Below, in pieces: positions 44,514 to 54,679 of a DNA stretch of 64,000 nucleotides (position 1 is the first letter of the stretch; every line of letters begins with the position of its first letter). Both the position numbers and the translations under genes were made by a program. A model generated the notes under the pieces. It had not been told where the DNA came from. It made no database searches and saw only the letters and a program-made list of their open reading frames with translations. The stretch comes from Saccharicrinis carchari (GTDB lineage: Bacteria > Bacteroidota > Bacteroidia > Bacteroidales > Marinilabiliaceae), in assembly GCF_900182605.1 (NCBI RefSeq), contig NZ_FXTB01000006.1, positions 62,001 through 126,000 of the forward strand. Reading direction: 5' to 3'.

Positions 44514-47299
44514 TTTGCTTTTTTTAGAAATTGCCTTAATACATATTGCAATATGCCACCGTTGCGGTAATACTCTATCTCAATTTGCGAATCTAAACGG
44601 GCAATAACCCGAAATGTGCGTTCCCCTTTTTCATTTTTGGCGGTAACCTGTATCTCTTTCAAAGGCTTTAAACCCTCTTCAATCCCTGTAATGGTATATA
44701 CTTCCTCACCGGTGAGCCCTAATTTTTGTGCTGTTTCGCCCTCTTTATATTGTAGCGGTAACACACCCATACCCACCAGGTTACTTCGATGGATACGCTC
44801 ATAGCTTTCGGCGAGCACGCATTTTATTCCGAGTAAAAAAGTGCCTTTGGCAGCCCAATCGCGTGACGAGCCACTGCCATATTCTTTTCCTGCCAACACC
44901 ATCAATGGAGTTTGCTGCGCTTTATACTTCACCGTAGCATCGTAAACAGTCAGTTCCTCGTTGGTAGGCAAATAACGCGTATAGCCACCTTCCTTTGTGG
45001 CCAACTTGTTTTTTATCCTTACGTTGGCAAAAGTACCCCTCACCATCACCTCATCATTTCCCCTGCGCGAACCATAGGAATTAAAATCCCGTTTCTCCAC
45101 GCCACGTGATAATAGGTATTCCCCCGAGGCTGAATCTTCACTAAATGCACCGGCTGGAGATATATGGTCGGTTGTAACACTGTCGCCCAGGTTCAACAGC
45201 ACTCTTGCCTCTTTAATATCCTTCAACATTTCAGGCTCAACCGAAATATCACGGAAAAAAGGTATCTCTTTAATATAGGTTGATTCGTTATTCCAACGAT
45301 AAAGCTTGTCCTTGGGAACTTGCAGGTTTTGCCATGTACTGTTGCCTTCAAATATCTTCCCATAGTTTTTTGCAAAATCATCAGGACTTAAAACCTGACG
45401 CATAACATCGTTTATTTCATCGTCTGACGGCCAAATATCCTTAAGATAAACCGGCTCCTGATTCGAATCATAACTAATAGCTTCGTTGATTAAATCGACA
45501 TCCACGCGGCCTGCAATAGCATAGGCCACAACTAACATAGGCGACATCAGAAAATTCATTTTCACTTGCGGATGTATTCTGGCTTCAAAATTCCGGTTAC
45601 CGGAGAGAACAGAAGTGAGCACCAATCCCTGGTCGTCAATGGCTTTAGCGATATCGGGCGACAAAGGCCCCGAATTTCCGATACACGAGGTGCAACCATA
45701 ACCCACCAAATGAAAATCCAAAGCCTCCAGATCTTTCATCAAATCGGCTTTCTCAAGATAATCGCTTACCACTTTGGAACCCGGAGCGAGTGATGTTTTA
45801 ACCCAAGGTCTGACACCTATTCCGCGTTCTCTGGCTTTGCGGGCCAACAAGCCGGCCCCTATCATCACAAAAGGATTTGAAGTATTGGTGCAGGAAGTAA
45901 TGGCGGCAATAGCTACCGCTCCGTCGGAAAGCATAAATTTTTCAGGCCCTCTGGTTATCCAAACTGTTTTTAGGCCGTTTGCTTCACGCGCCTCCATTTC
46001 TATTGTCAATTTATCTTTATCCTTATCCAAAAAGAGGAGATCCCCTCCTTCGCCGTCGAACCTGGTAATAGACTTATCCATTTCGCGCTCGTTCTGAGGG
46101 ATATATTCCCGGTTAAAAGAATCGTGCAGGAGTTGGATAAACTGATCTTTAAAATCTTTTAGTAATATTTTGTCTTGTGGCCGGCTAGGACCTGCAACAG
46201 TGGGGTGAACGGTGGAAATATCAAGCTCTAATACATGGGTATAGTTAATTTTATCTTCATTTTCGCGCCACAACATATTGGTTTTGCAGTACTTTTCGAC
46301 CAAAGTTATTTGTTCATTGGAGCGATTAGTTTTTTTCATGTACTCCAATGTTTTGTCATCTATGGGAAAATAAGTGACGGTACATCCAAATTCGGGCGAC
46401 ATGTTACCAATGGTAGCTCTATCGGGCACCGAAAGATTATCAAGTCCGGGTCCAAACACCTCCACAAATTTACCCACCACGCCAAATTTACGCAGCAGGT
46501 TGGCTATGGTCAGCACCAGATCAGTAGCCGTTGAACCCAGCGGTAGATTGCCGGTGAGTTTCAAACCGATTACTTCGGGCATGATAAAATAGATGGGTTG
46601 GCCCAGGATGGCCGCTTCTGCTTCTATGCCACCAACACCCCAAGCTACCACGCCTATTCCGTTTACCATTGGTGTGTGGCTGTCTGTACCAACTAAAGTA
46701 TCGGGGAAGATTTCGTTATTCCGCGTAATGACTCCTTTGGCGAAATATTCCAGGTTTACCTGGTGGCAAATTCCCATCCCCGGTGGCACCACCCTGAAGT
46801 TATCGAAGGAATTTTGCGCCCATTTTAAAAACTGGTAACGCTCTTTATTCCGATCATACTCTCGCTCTATATTTTTTTGGTAGGATTGTTCGGTACCAAA
46901 ATAATCAACCTGTACGGAGTGATCCACCACCAAATCTACCGGAATTAAGGGGTTGATGGCATCAGGATTATGGCCTTTTCGGGCAAACTCGGCGCGCAAG
47001 GCAGCGATATCTACCACTGCCGGCACTCCTGTAAAATCCTGCATCAATACCCGGGCAGGCTTAAAGGGTATGTCCTTGTCGCTGGCCTTGGGCTTCCACT
47101 GCAAAATGGTTTCGATGTTTTCGCGTGTAATAGCAAAGTTATCGTAATTGCGCAGGGCATTTTCGAGCAAGATGCGAATGGAAAAGGGCATCTTGTCAAT
47201 ATTATATCCTTGCTTTTGCAGCTCAGAAAGACTGTAGTAGGTATAATCTGATCCTTCTACCGAAATATTTTTTTTAATATGAAAGATGTCCTTTTCCAT
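44510..47299 (-). CDS. acnA: Aconitate hydratase (AcnA type)
   Basis: 929 residues, slightly long for AcnA. Interconverts citrate and isocitrate in the TCA cycle with a [4Fe-4S] cluster. Cluster cysteines in AITSCTNTSNP and GCTSCIGNSGPLSP; also DFTGVPAVVDIAALR, VGTDSHTPMVNGIGVV, LNLGDSVTTDHISPAG and AGKEYGSGSSRDWAAKGT. Starts 18 bp after pntB and overlaps pncB by 4 bp. Isocitrate and NADP(H) link it to the transhydrogenase upstream. Confidence 0.96.
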   Translation of the reverse strand: MEKDIFHIKKNISVEGSDYTYYSLSELQKQGYNIDKMPFSIRILLENALRNYDNFAITRENIETILQWKPKASDKDIPFKPARVLMQDFTGVPAVVDIAALRAEFARKGHNPDAINPLIPVDLVVDHSVQVDYFGTEQSYQKNIEREYDRNKERYQFLKWAQNSFDNFRVVPPGMGICHQVNLEYFAKGVITRNNEIFPDTLVGTDSHTPMVNGIGVVAWGVGGIEAEAAILGQPIYFIMPEVIGLKLTGNLPLGSTATDLVLTIANLLRKFGVVGKFVEVFGPGLDNLSVPDRATIGNMSPEFGCTVTYFPIDDKTLEYMKKTNRSNEQITLVEKYCKTNMLWRENEDKINYTHVLELDISTVHPTVAGPSRPQDKILLKDFKDQFIQLLHDSFNREYIPQNEREMDKSITRFDGEGGDLLFLDKDKDKLTIEMEAREANGLKTVWITRGPEKFMLSDGAVAIAAITSCTNTSNPFVMIGAGLLARKARERGIGVRPWVKTSLAPGSKVVSDYLEKADLMKDLEALDFHLVGYGCTSCIGNSGPLSPDIAKAIDDQGLVLTSVLSGNRNFEARIHPQVKMNFLMSPMLVVAYAIAGRVDVDLINEAISYDSNQEPVYLKDIWPSDDEINDVMRQVLSPDDFAKNYGKIFEGNSTWQNLQVPKDKLYRWNNESTYIKEIPFFRDISVEPEMLKDIKEARVLLNLGDSVTTDHISPAGAFSEDSASGEYLLSRGVEKRDFNSYGSRRGNDEVMVRGTFANVRIKNKLATKEGGYTRYLPTNEELTVYDATVKYKAQQTPLMVLAGKEYGSGSSRDWAAKGTFLLGIKCVLAESYERIHRSNLVGMGVLPLQYKEGETAQKLGLTGEEVYTITGIEEGLKPLKEIQVTAKNEKGERTFRVIARLDSQIEIEYYRNGGILQYVLRQFLKKAK

Positions 47300-47317
47300 G
47301 ATATTTATTTTTTAATC

Positions 47318-48757
47318 TTAAAAATTCTTTATCTCAGTCACCAATTTTTGAAGGGTATCTTTGGCGTTACCAAAGAGCATACGTGTTTTATCGTTGAAAA
47401 ACAAATGATTTTCAATCCCGGCATAACCTTTTCCCATTCCTCGTTTCATTACGATGATATTTTTAGCCTGGCTGGCCTCTATGATGGGCATACCATAAAT
47501 AGGGCTTCCCGGATCGCTATGTGCAGCAGGATTAACCACATCGTTGGCTCCCACCACTATGGCCACATCAACATTGGGCATATCGGGGTTAATGCTATCC
47601 ATCTCCACCAATTTTTCGTAGGGTACATCAGCCTCTGCCAGCAACACATTCATATGCCCGGGCATACGACCTGCCACGGGATGAATGGCATATCGTACCT
47701 GTACACCTTTTCCTTCTAATAAAATGTCGAGTTCGTGCGCAATGTGCTGCGCCTGGGCAACTGCCAATCCGTATCCGGGTATTACCACCACGTTTTGCGA
47801 ATAGCTAAGCAGAACAGCTGCATCGCTCAAGGTAATTTCTGCAATGGTACCCTCTTCGCCAGTAGCAGAGGCACCTCCACCACCAAAGGCACCAATAATC
47901 ACGTTTAGCAAAGATCGGTTCATGGCATTACACATGAGTACGGTCAATATCATTCCGGCCGAGCCTACCAAAATACCCCCCAGAATCATAGCTTGATTGT
48001 TATAAATAAATCCGGCCATAGCTGCCGCAACGCCAGTAAAAGCATTTAGCAGCGATATTACCACGGGCATATCGGCCCCGCCAATGGGCAACACAAATGT
48101 AACACCATACAAAAGCGCAAGAGCTGTTAATAAATAGATGGCCCAAAGCATTTGAAGCGGGGGATTTGGCGAAGCCACCAAATAAGCTCCCAGAGCCAGG
48201 GTCACGATTAAAAGCCCCAGATTAAAGTAGGTCATAAAAGGTTTCATCACATCACCCACTTTACCATCGAGCTTTCCAAAAGCAATCATACTACCACTAA
48301 AAGCTACAGCACCGATGATAAGGCCAAGCACTGTTACCAAAATAGAACCCACGTTGCCTGCCATTGCGTTGGGATACTCCAACAAGGCCACCAGTGCCGA
48401 TGCAGCACCTCCGGATGCGTTGAACAAAGACACCAATTGCGGCATGGCCGTCATCTTAACACGACGCGAAATAATCCAGCCGGCTAGAGCACCTACACTT
48501 ATTGCAGCAATTATTATCCATATATTAACTAAAGAGATACCTCCACCGGCTGCATTTTTATGCAGCAGTAAGGTGGTCAGCATGGCCAGTCCCATACCGC
48601 CGGCTGCCCACAGGTTGCCCTTGCGTGCCGTTTCGGGATGGGAGAGCAATTTAAGTCCATAAACAAACAAAAGAGCCGCAAGGAGATAACTCAGTTCAAG
48701 CAATGTGCTTCCAACGGTATATGCAGTACCGTTCAGAACGCCTAATATTTTATCCAT
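47318..48757 (-). CDS. pntB: NAD(P) transhydrogenase subunit beta
   Basis: 479 residues. Inner-membrane proton-translocating transhydrogenase: about eight or nine TM helices (~20-270) then the NADP(H)-binding domain III (VVIPGYGLAVAQAQHIAHEL, YAIHPVAGRMPGHMNVLLAE, VGANDVVNPAAHSDPGSPI, GMGKGYAGIENHLFFNDKT). Makes NADPH from NADH using the proton gradient. Six bases after the pntA C-terminal part. Confidence 0.97.
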   Translation of the reverse strand: MDKILGVLNGTAYTVGSTLLELSYLLAALLFVYGLKLLSHPETARKGNLWAAGGMGLAMLTTLLLHKNAAGGGISLVNIWIIIAAISVGALAGWIISRRVKMTAMPQLVSLFNASGGAASALVALLEYPNAMAGNVGSILVTVLGLIIGAVAFSGSMIAFGKLDGKVGDVMKPFMTYFNLGLLIVTLALGAYLVASPNPPLQMLWAIYLLTALALLYGVTFVLPIGGADMPVVISLLNAFTGVAAAMAGFIYNNQAMILGGILVGSAGMILTVLMCNAMNRSLLNVIIGAFGGGGASATGEEGTIAEITLSDAAVLLSYSQNVVVIPGYGLAVAQAQHIAHELDILLEGKGVQVRYAIHPVAGRMPGHMNVLLAEADVPYEKLVEMDSINPDMPNVDVAIVVGANDVVNPAAHSDPGSPIYGMPIIEASQAKNIIVMKRGMGKGYAGIENHLFFNDKTRMLFGNAKDTLQKLVTEIKNF

Positions 48758-48763
48758 AGTTTT

Positions 48764-49078
48764 TTACTTTTTCTTTTTTTTAAACATTTCTAGCATCCTG
48801 TCCGTCACGGCAAAACCGCCCACCACATTTAAGGTACCAAAGATAAGGGCCAGGATACCCAGTACCAGGTTTAATGAGAAGGTAGAAAGGTCGGCATGAC
48901 CTACTAAAATTATGCCTCCTATGATGATGACCCCACTAATGGCATTGGCTCCCGACATAAGTGGGGTGTGCAATACAGAAGGGACATTTGAAATAACTTC
49001 TATACCCAAAAAAATGGATAAAGCTATGATAAAAATGGCTTCTTTATGTGTAAAGAAGAATTGTAATACGCTTTCCAT
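48764..49078 (-). CDS. pntA: NAD(P) transhydrogenase subunit alpha, C-terminal membrane part (PntA2)
   Basis: 104 residues with three TM helices (KEAIFIIALSIFLGIEVIS, ANAISGVIIIGGIILVGHA, LVLGILALIFGTLNVVGGFA). Equivalent to the C-terminal membrane segment of E. coli PntA; a separate gene here, as in many bacteria with three-subunit enzymes. Six bp before pntB and 8 bp after the soluble alpha part. Confidence 0.95.
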   Translation of the reverse strand: MESVLQFFFTHKEAIFIIALSIFLGIEVISNVPSVLHTPLMSGANAISGVIIIGGIILVGHADLSTFSLNLVLGILALIFGTLNVVGGFAVTDRMLEMFKKKKK

Positions 49079-49086
49079 ATCTCAAA

Positions 49087-50274
49087 TTATTTTTTGGTTT
49101 TTGTTCCGGTTTTTATTTCTGTTTCTTTTATTGCCGGACTTCCGTTTTTTTTCTCTATTATCGATTTCACTCTTTCATTCAATACTTCGCCCTGATGGGT
49201 GATACAGGTTCCTTTTACAATATCATCATCGAAATTAAGGTTGAGTGTACCCTCCTCGCCTATGATAAGCTTTAAAAAGTTAAACACATTTTTACCAAAC
49301 ATACGACTGGCATCCACGGGCATCTGCGCCGGATAATTGCTCTGCCCTATGATGGTAACCCCTTTGTGTACTACGGATTCATTGTTTTTGGTCAGCTCGC
49401 AATTGCCTCCGGTAGAAGCAGCCAAATCAATAATTAACGAACCTGGTTTCATGTTATCTACCGTTGCTTTATGAATAAGAACGGGTGCTTTACGTCCGGG
49501 AATCTGTGCCGTACAAATAACTACATTGGCTTTGGCCGCATGTTGGTCTATGGCTTCCTGCTGTTTCCTTTTAAATTCTTCTGTCTGCTCCACGGCATAT
49601 CCTCCTGCCGCCTTATCTTCTACAGCACCTTCCACCTCTACAAATTTACCACCAAGGCTCATCACCTCTTCTTTTACAGCAGAGCGTACGTCAAACACCT
49701 GAACCTGAGCACCCAGCCTGCGGGCTGATGCAATGGCTTGCAAACCTGCTACCCCGGCTCCTAAAATTAATACATTCGCCGGGCGTATCGTACCCGCAGC
49801 TGTCATAAACATTGGAAAGAAGGTAGGTAAGCGTAACGCAGCTTCCAGCACCGCCTTGTATCCTGCCACGGTAGCCATAGAAGATAAAACATCCATGGCC
49901 TGCGCCCGTGTGCTACGTGGTATAGAATCCAGACTAAAGGTAGTAAGTCCCTTTTTTAAAAAGGTATCTACCAATACCGTTTCCCAAAGTGGATTAAAAA
50001 CACTGATCCATATCTGTGTTTTTTTGATAAGAGATAAATCGCTGTCGTTGGGTGGTTGAATTTGTAACAACACCTCTGCACGCTCAAAAACAGCCTCTCG
50101 CGAAGCAAGCTTTGCTCCTGCAGCCTCATAGTCGGCATCGCTGGCAAATGCTTTTTCACCGGCCGAATTTTCGGTGAGCACTTCCACTTTAGCCACTACC
50201 AGCTCTTTTACCAACTCCGGGAGCAACGCCACACGCGTTTCGTCACCGGGCTCTCTAAGTAAGCCAAGAATCAT
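49087..50274 (-). CDS. pntA: NAD(P) transhydrogenase subunit alpha, NAD-binding part (PntA1)
   Basis: 395 residues, soluble NAD(H)-binding domain I of the AlaDH/PNT family. Seen: GLLREPGDETRVALLPE, TQIWISVFNPL, Rossmann LILGAGVAGLQAIASARRLG and the RSAVKEEVMSLGGKFVE loop, then GRKAPVLIHKATVDNMKPGS. First gene of the six-gene run. A possible promoter TTG-N20-TAATTTAG (last base off consensus) lies upstream. Confidence 0.96.
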   Translation of the reverse strand: MILGLLREPGDETRVALLPELVKELVVAKVEVLTENSAGEKAFASDADYEAAGAKLASREAVFERAEVLLQIQPPNDSDLSLIKKTQIWISVFNPLWETVLVDTFLKKGLTTFSLDSIPRSTRAQAMDVLSSMATVAGYKAVLEAALRLPTFFPMFMTAAGTIRPANVLILGAGVAGLQAIASARRLGAQVQVFDVRSAVKEEVMSLGGKFVEVEGAVEDKAAGGYAVEQTEEFKRKQQEAIDQHAAKANVVICTAQIPGRKAPVLIHKATVDNMKPGSLIIDLAASTGGNCELTKNNESVVHKGVTIIGQSNYPAQMPVDASRMFGKNVFNFLKLIIGEEGTLNLNFDDDIVKGTCITHQGEVLNERVKSIIEKKNGSPAIKETEIKTGTKTKK

Positions 50275-50415
50275 AGAAAATAGTTTTTATTTAATAATTA
50301 CTCTAAATTAGATAAATTTATCGGGGAATTCAATAAAGACACTTAGGTCGTTTATAGCATTCCAACCAACAAAAGGCATATTTGTTTGAATGGCGAGGTG
50401 GAATATTTTTATGAT

Positions 50416-50931
50416 ATGAACGAAGAAGAACTGTTTCAAAAGATTGAGAGCTGCAACTCTAAGCAGCAGGCGCTGTTTTTGGCCGGGCACATAGCCAAAA
50501 ATAAGCCTTTGATAGAATTAATTTTTGCATTGATGGAAGATCCCAAGCATAAAAAAGCATGGAAAGCGGCCTGGGTACTCGATCATATTTATCAAGATAA
50601 TCCGAACCTAATAAACACCTATGTAAATAAGATGATAAACCTTTTTATGTTGAGCGATAACGACAGTACAAGACGTATTTTGGGTAAGCTGCTATCGTTT
50701 TACGACATCACAGAAAAAGTTGATGGTAACTTTGTGAATACTTGTTTTGATTTGTTACAACATGAATCGGTAGCAGTAGCAGTAAAAGTACACGCCATGC
50801 AATTGTTATTCAACATTTCGCAGACCTACCCTGAGCTCCGTGCTGAATTAAAGCTGATTATAGAGGAACAAACCAACAACAACACGATAGCATTTAAAGC
50901 CCGGGCAAAAAGACTGTTGAGGAAGTTGTGA
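50416..50931 (+). CDS. HEAT-like helical protein of unknown function
   Basis: 171 residues from ATG 50416 (MNEEELFQKIESC); the frame runs back to TTG 50386 but the ATG fits better. All-helical with HEAT/ARM-like pairs: KKAWKAAWVLDHIYQDNP, STRRILGKLLSFYDIT, AVAVKVHAMQLLFNISQ, AFKARAKRLLRKL. No signal peptide or TM, so cytoplasmic. Family not recognised; the repeats suggest protein binding. Divergent from pntA. Confidence 0.8.
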   Translation: MNEEELFQKIESCNSKQQALFLAGHIAKNKPLIELIFALMEDPKHKKAWKAAWVLDHIYQDNPNLINTYVNKMINLFMLSDNDSTRRILGKLLSFYDITEKVDGNFVNTCFDLLQHESVAVAVKVHAMQLLFNISQTYPELRAELKLIIEEQTNNNTIAFKARAKRLLRKL

Positions 50932-51395
50932 AGAGATAAAAGTTTAGATTGAGAACGTATACCAGCGCTGTTAGTTTAATCTCTACTGGAATATTTGTTT
51001 AAACAAACAAATAAAGTGATTCACGGTTTATCCATCAAATATGACTTTTGTTGGTATGGTATATAACCAACCCGTTTTTTAATTTAACACCGCACGCGGT
51101 GGCTGAATCATGCGTCATGCTCCTGGGCTGAAGTCCCTGGCGCAAGCACATGACTACACTCTAAAGAAAGCTTTCTGCAGGCGCAGTGTCCTTAGCCAAG
51201 AGCTGTAGCCATCAGAAAAATCAGCTCTGCGCAAACCCTAGCGTAAGCACCTATATTATCCACCCCACCCTTCTGCTTGCCGTCGTATAGCTTTAGCGGA
51301 GGTGCAAAAAAGGGGGTGGATTTGTTGCAAGCGGTGTATGAATTTATGTCTATGAAGCCCTAATCGACAATATCCTCACCAAGACAGCGATTCGC
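50932..51395. other. Gene-free spacer with inverted repeat
   Basis: No supported gene. A 9-bp inverted repeat ATCCACCCC (51258-51266) / GGGGTGGAT (51313-51321), ~46 bp apart, encloses a copy of TAGCGGAGG (51294-51302). GC content looks higher and the text less gene-like than the neighbours, as in decayed mobile or repeat DNA. Confidence 0.4.
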
Positions 51396-52241
51396 TTATT
51401 CACCCTGCAGATACTTATGATGAAATGATAAATGCTGATCGATAAAGGTGCTGATAAAAAAGTAGCTATGATCGTAACCAGCTTGCATTTCAAAGCTTAG
51501 CGGATAGTTTTTTTCTTTGGCAACGTTTATTAATTTCTCTGGTTTTAATTGTTCCTCTAAAAAATTGTCGGCATCGCCTTGACTTGCCAGCATAGGTAAA
51601 TAATCGCTTTGCTTGGCTTGACGCATCAATTCGCATGAATCGTATTGAGCCCACACGGCCTTATCATTACCCAAATAACCCGTAAAGGCTTTCACACCCC
51701 ATGGGCTATTTACAGGATTTACGATAGGGCTGAACGCTGATGCGCTGACATAACTTTGCGGGTTTTTAAGCGCAATCATTAAGGCACCGTGCCCACCCAT
51801 TGAGTGCCCACTAATGGCTTTTGTGCCGGTAACAGGGAAGTGCTTTTCAATAAGCCGGGGCAATTCATTTACCACATAATCGTACATGTGGTAATGTGTA
51901 GCATACGGTGCTTGTGTAGCGTTTACATAAAATCCCGCACCCTGGCCAAAGTCGTAGCTGTCTTCATCGGGTACATTTTCGCCTCTGGGGCTGGTGTCGG
52001 GTGCCACAATGGCCATACCCAATTCAGCGGCTTTTTTGAAGGCACCTGCTTTTTGCATAAAGTTTTCATCCGTACAGGTTAAGCCCGAAAGCCAATATAG
52101 CACGGGCACTTTATTGCTCTCGCTAGCACCAGGAGGTAAAAATATGGCAAAACGCATGCTGCAGTTTGTGCTTGTAGCGTTATGGTTATATTGCTTATGC
52201 CAACCATCGGATACTTTTACACTTGAAATATTTTCTAACAT
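51396..52241 (-). CDS. S-formylglutathione hydrolase
   Basis: 281 residues, esterase D family alpha/beta hydrolase. Splits S-formylglutathione to formate and glutathione, the second step of formaldehyde detoxification. Seen: LYWLSGLTCTDENFMQKAG (oxyanion and substrate loop), DTSPRGENVPDEDSYDFG, nucleophile Ser in SGHSMGGHGALM, acid Asp in QGDADNFL, and His in GYDHSYFFI. Encoded 75 bp after the glutathione-dependent dehydrogenase; likely one operon. Confidence 0.95.
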   Translation of the reverse strand: MLENISSVKVSDGWHKQYNHNATSTNCSMRFAIFLPPGASESNKVPVLYWLSGLTCTDENFMQKAGAFKKAAELGMAIVAPDTSPRGENVPDEDSYDFGQGAGFYVNATQAPYATHYHMYDYVVNELPRLIEKHFPVTGTKAISGHSMGGHGALMIALKNPQSYVSASAFSPIVNPVNSPWGVKAFTGYLGNDKAVWAQYDSCELMRQAKQSDYLPMLASQGDADNFLEEQLKPEKLINVAKEKNYPLSFEMQAGYDHSYFFISTFIDQHLSFHHKYLQGE

Positions 52242-52316
52242 AACTATATGTATAGTGCCACAAGATTAAAGTAAGAATTGCGGCTTATAAATTTAAATTA
52301 TTATTAATTATCTGCT

Positions 52317-53453
<1,137 letters not shown>

Positions 53454-53630
53454 TTATAACATTCAGTTGTACATTCGTAATATAGGTCTATTTTGCTAGT
53501 ATTTCAATACATGTCAGTCTATTTTTTCAGGCTAACTCACAATTCAGCACTTAAATGCCGCAATGAGGCTACAGGCTTATCCTAAGCAGAAGTTATCATT
53601 TAAATTCTAGATGGATTTGATACTAAAAAA

Positions 53631-53663
53631 ACGAGAGTGTTACCCGAGGCAATACTCCCGTTA
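53631..53663 (-). terminator. Terminator of xth
   Basis: Stem of 12 bp with G-U pairs, AACGAGAGTGTT (53631-53642) / AATACTCCCGTT (53652-53663), T-run (TTTTTTTAG) on the minus strand; 7 nt after the xth stop. Confidence 0.8.
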
Positions 53664-53669
53664 AAAAAT

Positions 53670-54434
53670 CTATTTCAAGGCAATCCCCACCGGACAATGA
53701 TCCGATCCTAATACCTCATTCATAATAAAAGCATTTTTAATTGAGGGAAGGAAAGATTCACTCGCAAGAAAATAATCTATTCTCCAGCCTACATTCTTGC
53801 CTCTGGCACCAGCCCTGTAGCTCCACCACGAATAGGTGTCGGTTTGGTTTGGATAGAAGTGACGGAAGGTATCAATAAACCCTCCCTCAGTATATCTATC
53901 CATACCGTCTATCTCCTCTTGCATAAAACCGGCTGACTTATTGTAATTGGCCTTTGGACGAGCCAAATCAATGGCCTTGTGCGCCACATTAAAATCGCCA
54001 CAAGCAATCACCGGCTTATGTTTTTCTAAATTTTTCAGGTAGTTGTAAAAATCCTTATCCCATGTTTGACGGTAATCCAAACGTTTTAACGCACTACCTG
54101 AATTGGGCACATAAACATTTACCAAATAAAAATCCTCATACTCCAAACACAGCACCCGTCCTTCTGTATCGTGTTCCGGCATGCCTATATCTCTGGTAAC
54201 CTTCAAAGGAACCGTTTTTGAAAGTACGGCTGTTCCCGAATATCCTTTTTTTTCTGCCGAGTTGGAGTAAATATGATAAGCATCCACATTGGCCAGGGCT
54301 TCGGCCACCTGATCGTCTTGTGCTTTGGTTTCTTGCAGGCATAATATATCCGGATTCATCTTAGCCAAATCGCTAAAAAAATCTTTCTTGGCAACGGCTC
54401 TCAAACCGTTCACGTTCCATGATATTATCTTCAT
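53670..54434 (-). CDS. xth: Exodeoxyribonuclease III
   Basis: 254 residues. Apurinic/apyrimidinic endonuclease and 3'-exonuclease of base excision repair. Motifs: IISWNVNGLRAV with metal-binding Asn, LCLQETKAQDDQ with catalytic Glu, YSGTAVLSK, VYVPNSGS, CGDFNVAHKAIDLA with Asp/Asn, YSWWSYRAGARGKNVGWRID and GSDHCPVGIAL with catalytic His. Own terminator; monocistronic. Confidence 0.96.
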   Translation of the reverse strand: MKIISWNVNGLRAVAKKDFFSDLAKMNPDILCLQETKAQDDQVAEALANVDAYHIYSNSAEKKGYSGTAVLSKTVPLKVTRDIGMPEHDTEGRVLCLEYEDFYLVNVYVPNSGSALKRLDYRQTWDKDFYNYLKNLEKHKPVIACGDFNVAHKAIDLARPKANYNKSAGFMQEEIDGMDRYTEGGFIDTFRHFYPNQTDTYSWWSYRAGARGKNVGWRIDYFLASESFLPSIKNAFIMNEVLGSDHCPVGIALK

Positions 54435-54624
54435 TGTGTATTTTTTGGTATGAAAGGTAAAACTAATAAATTATAAGTCTGTAAAAAAAGAAAAAAACGG
54501 AATAGAAAATGCATTGGCAGCAATATGACCGGGATTTGCCTCCATCATGCCCGGCCTTTTTACGTTTTTATTCTACATTTTATATATTTATCCGGATTCA
54601 CCAGCTAAAACCTACGAACTGTGG

Positions 54625-54654
54625 TTGCAATTATCTTTGGTTAAGCTACATTTG
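54625..54654 (+). promoter_or_regulatory. Promoter of the glycosyltransferase gene
   Basis: TTG (54625-54627), 19-nt spacer, TACATTTG (54647-54654), 25 nt before the ATG at 54680. A second perfect box TATCTTTG lies at 54632-54639. Confidence 0.7.
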
Positions 54655-54679
54655 TGCCTAAACACGCAAAACGATATCT

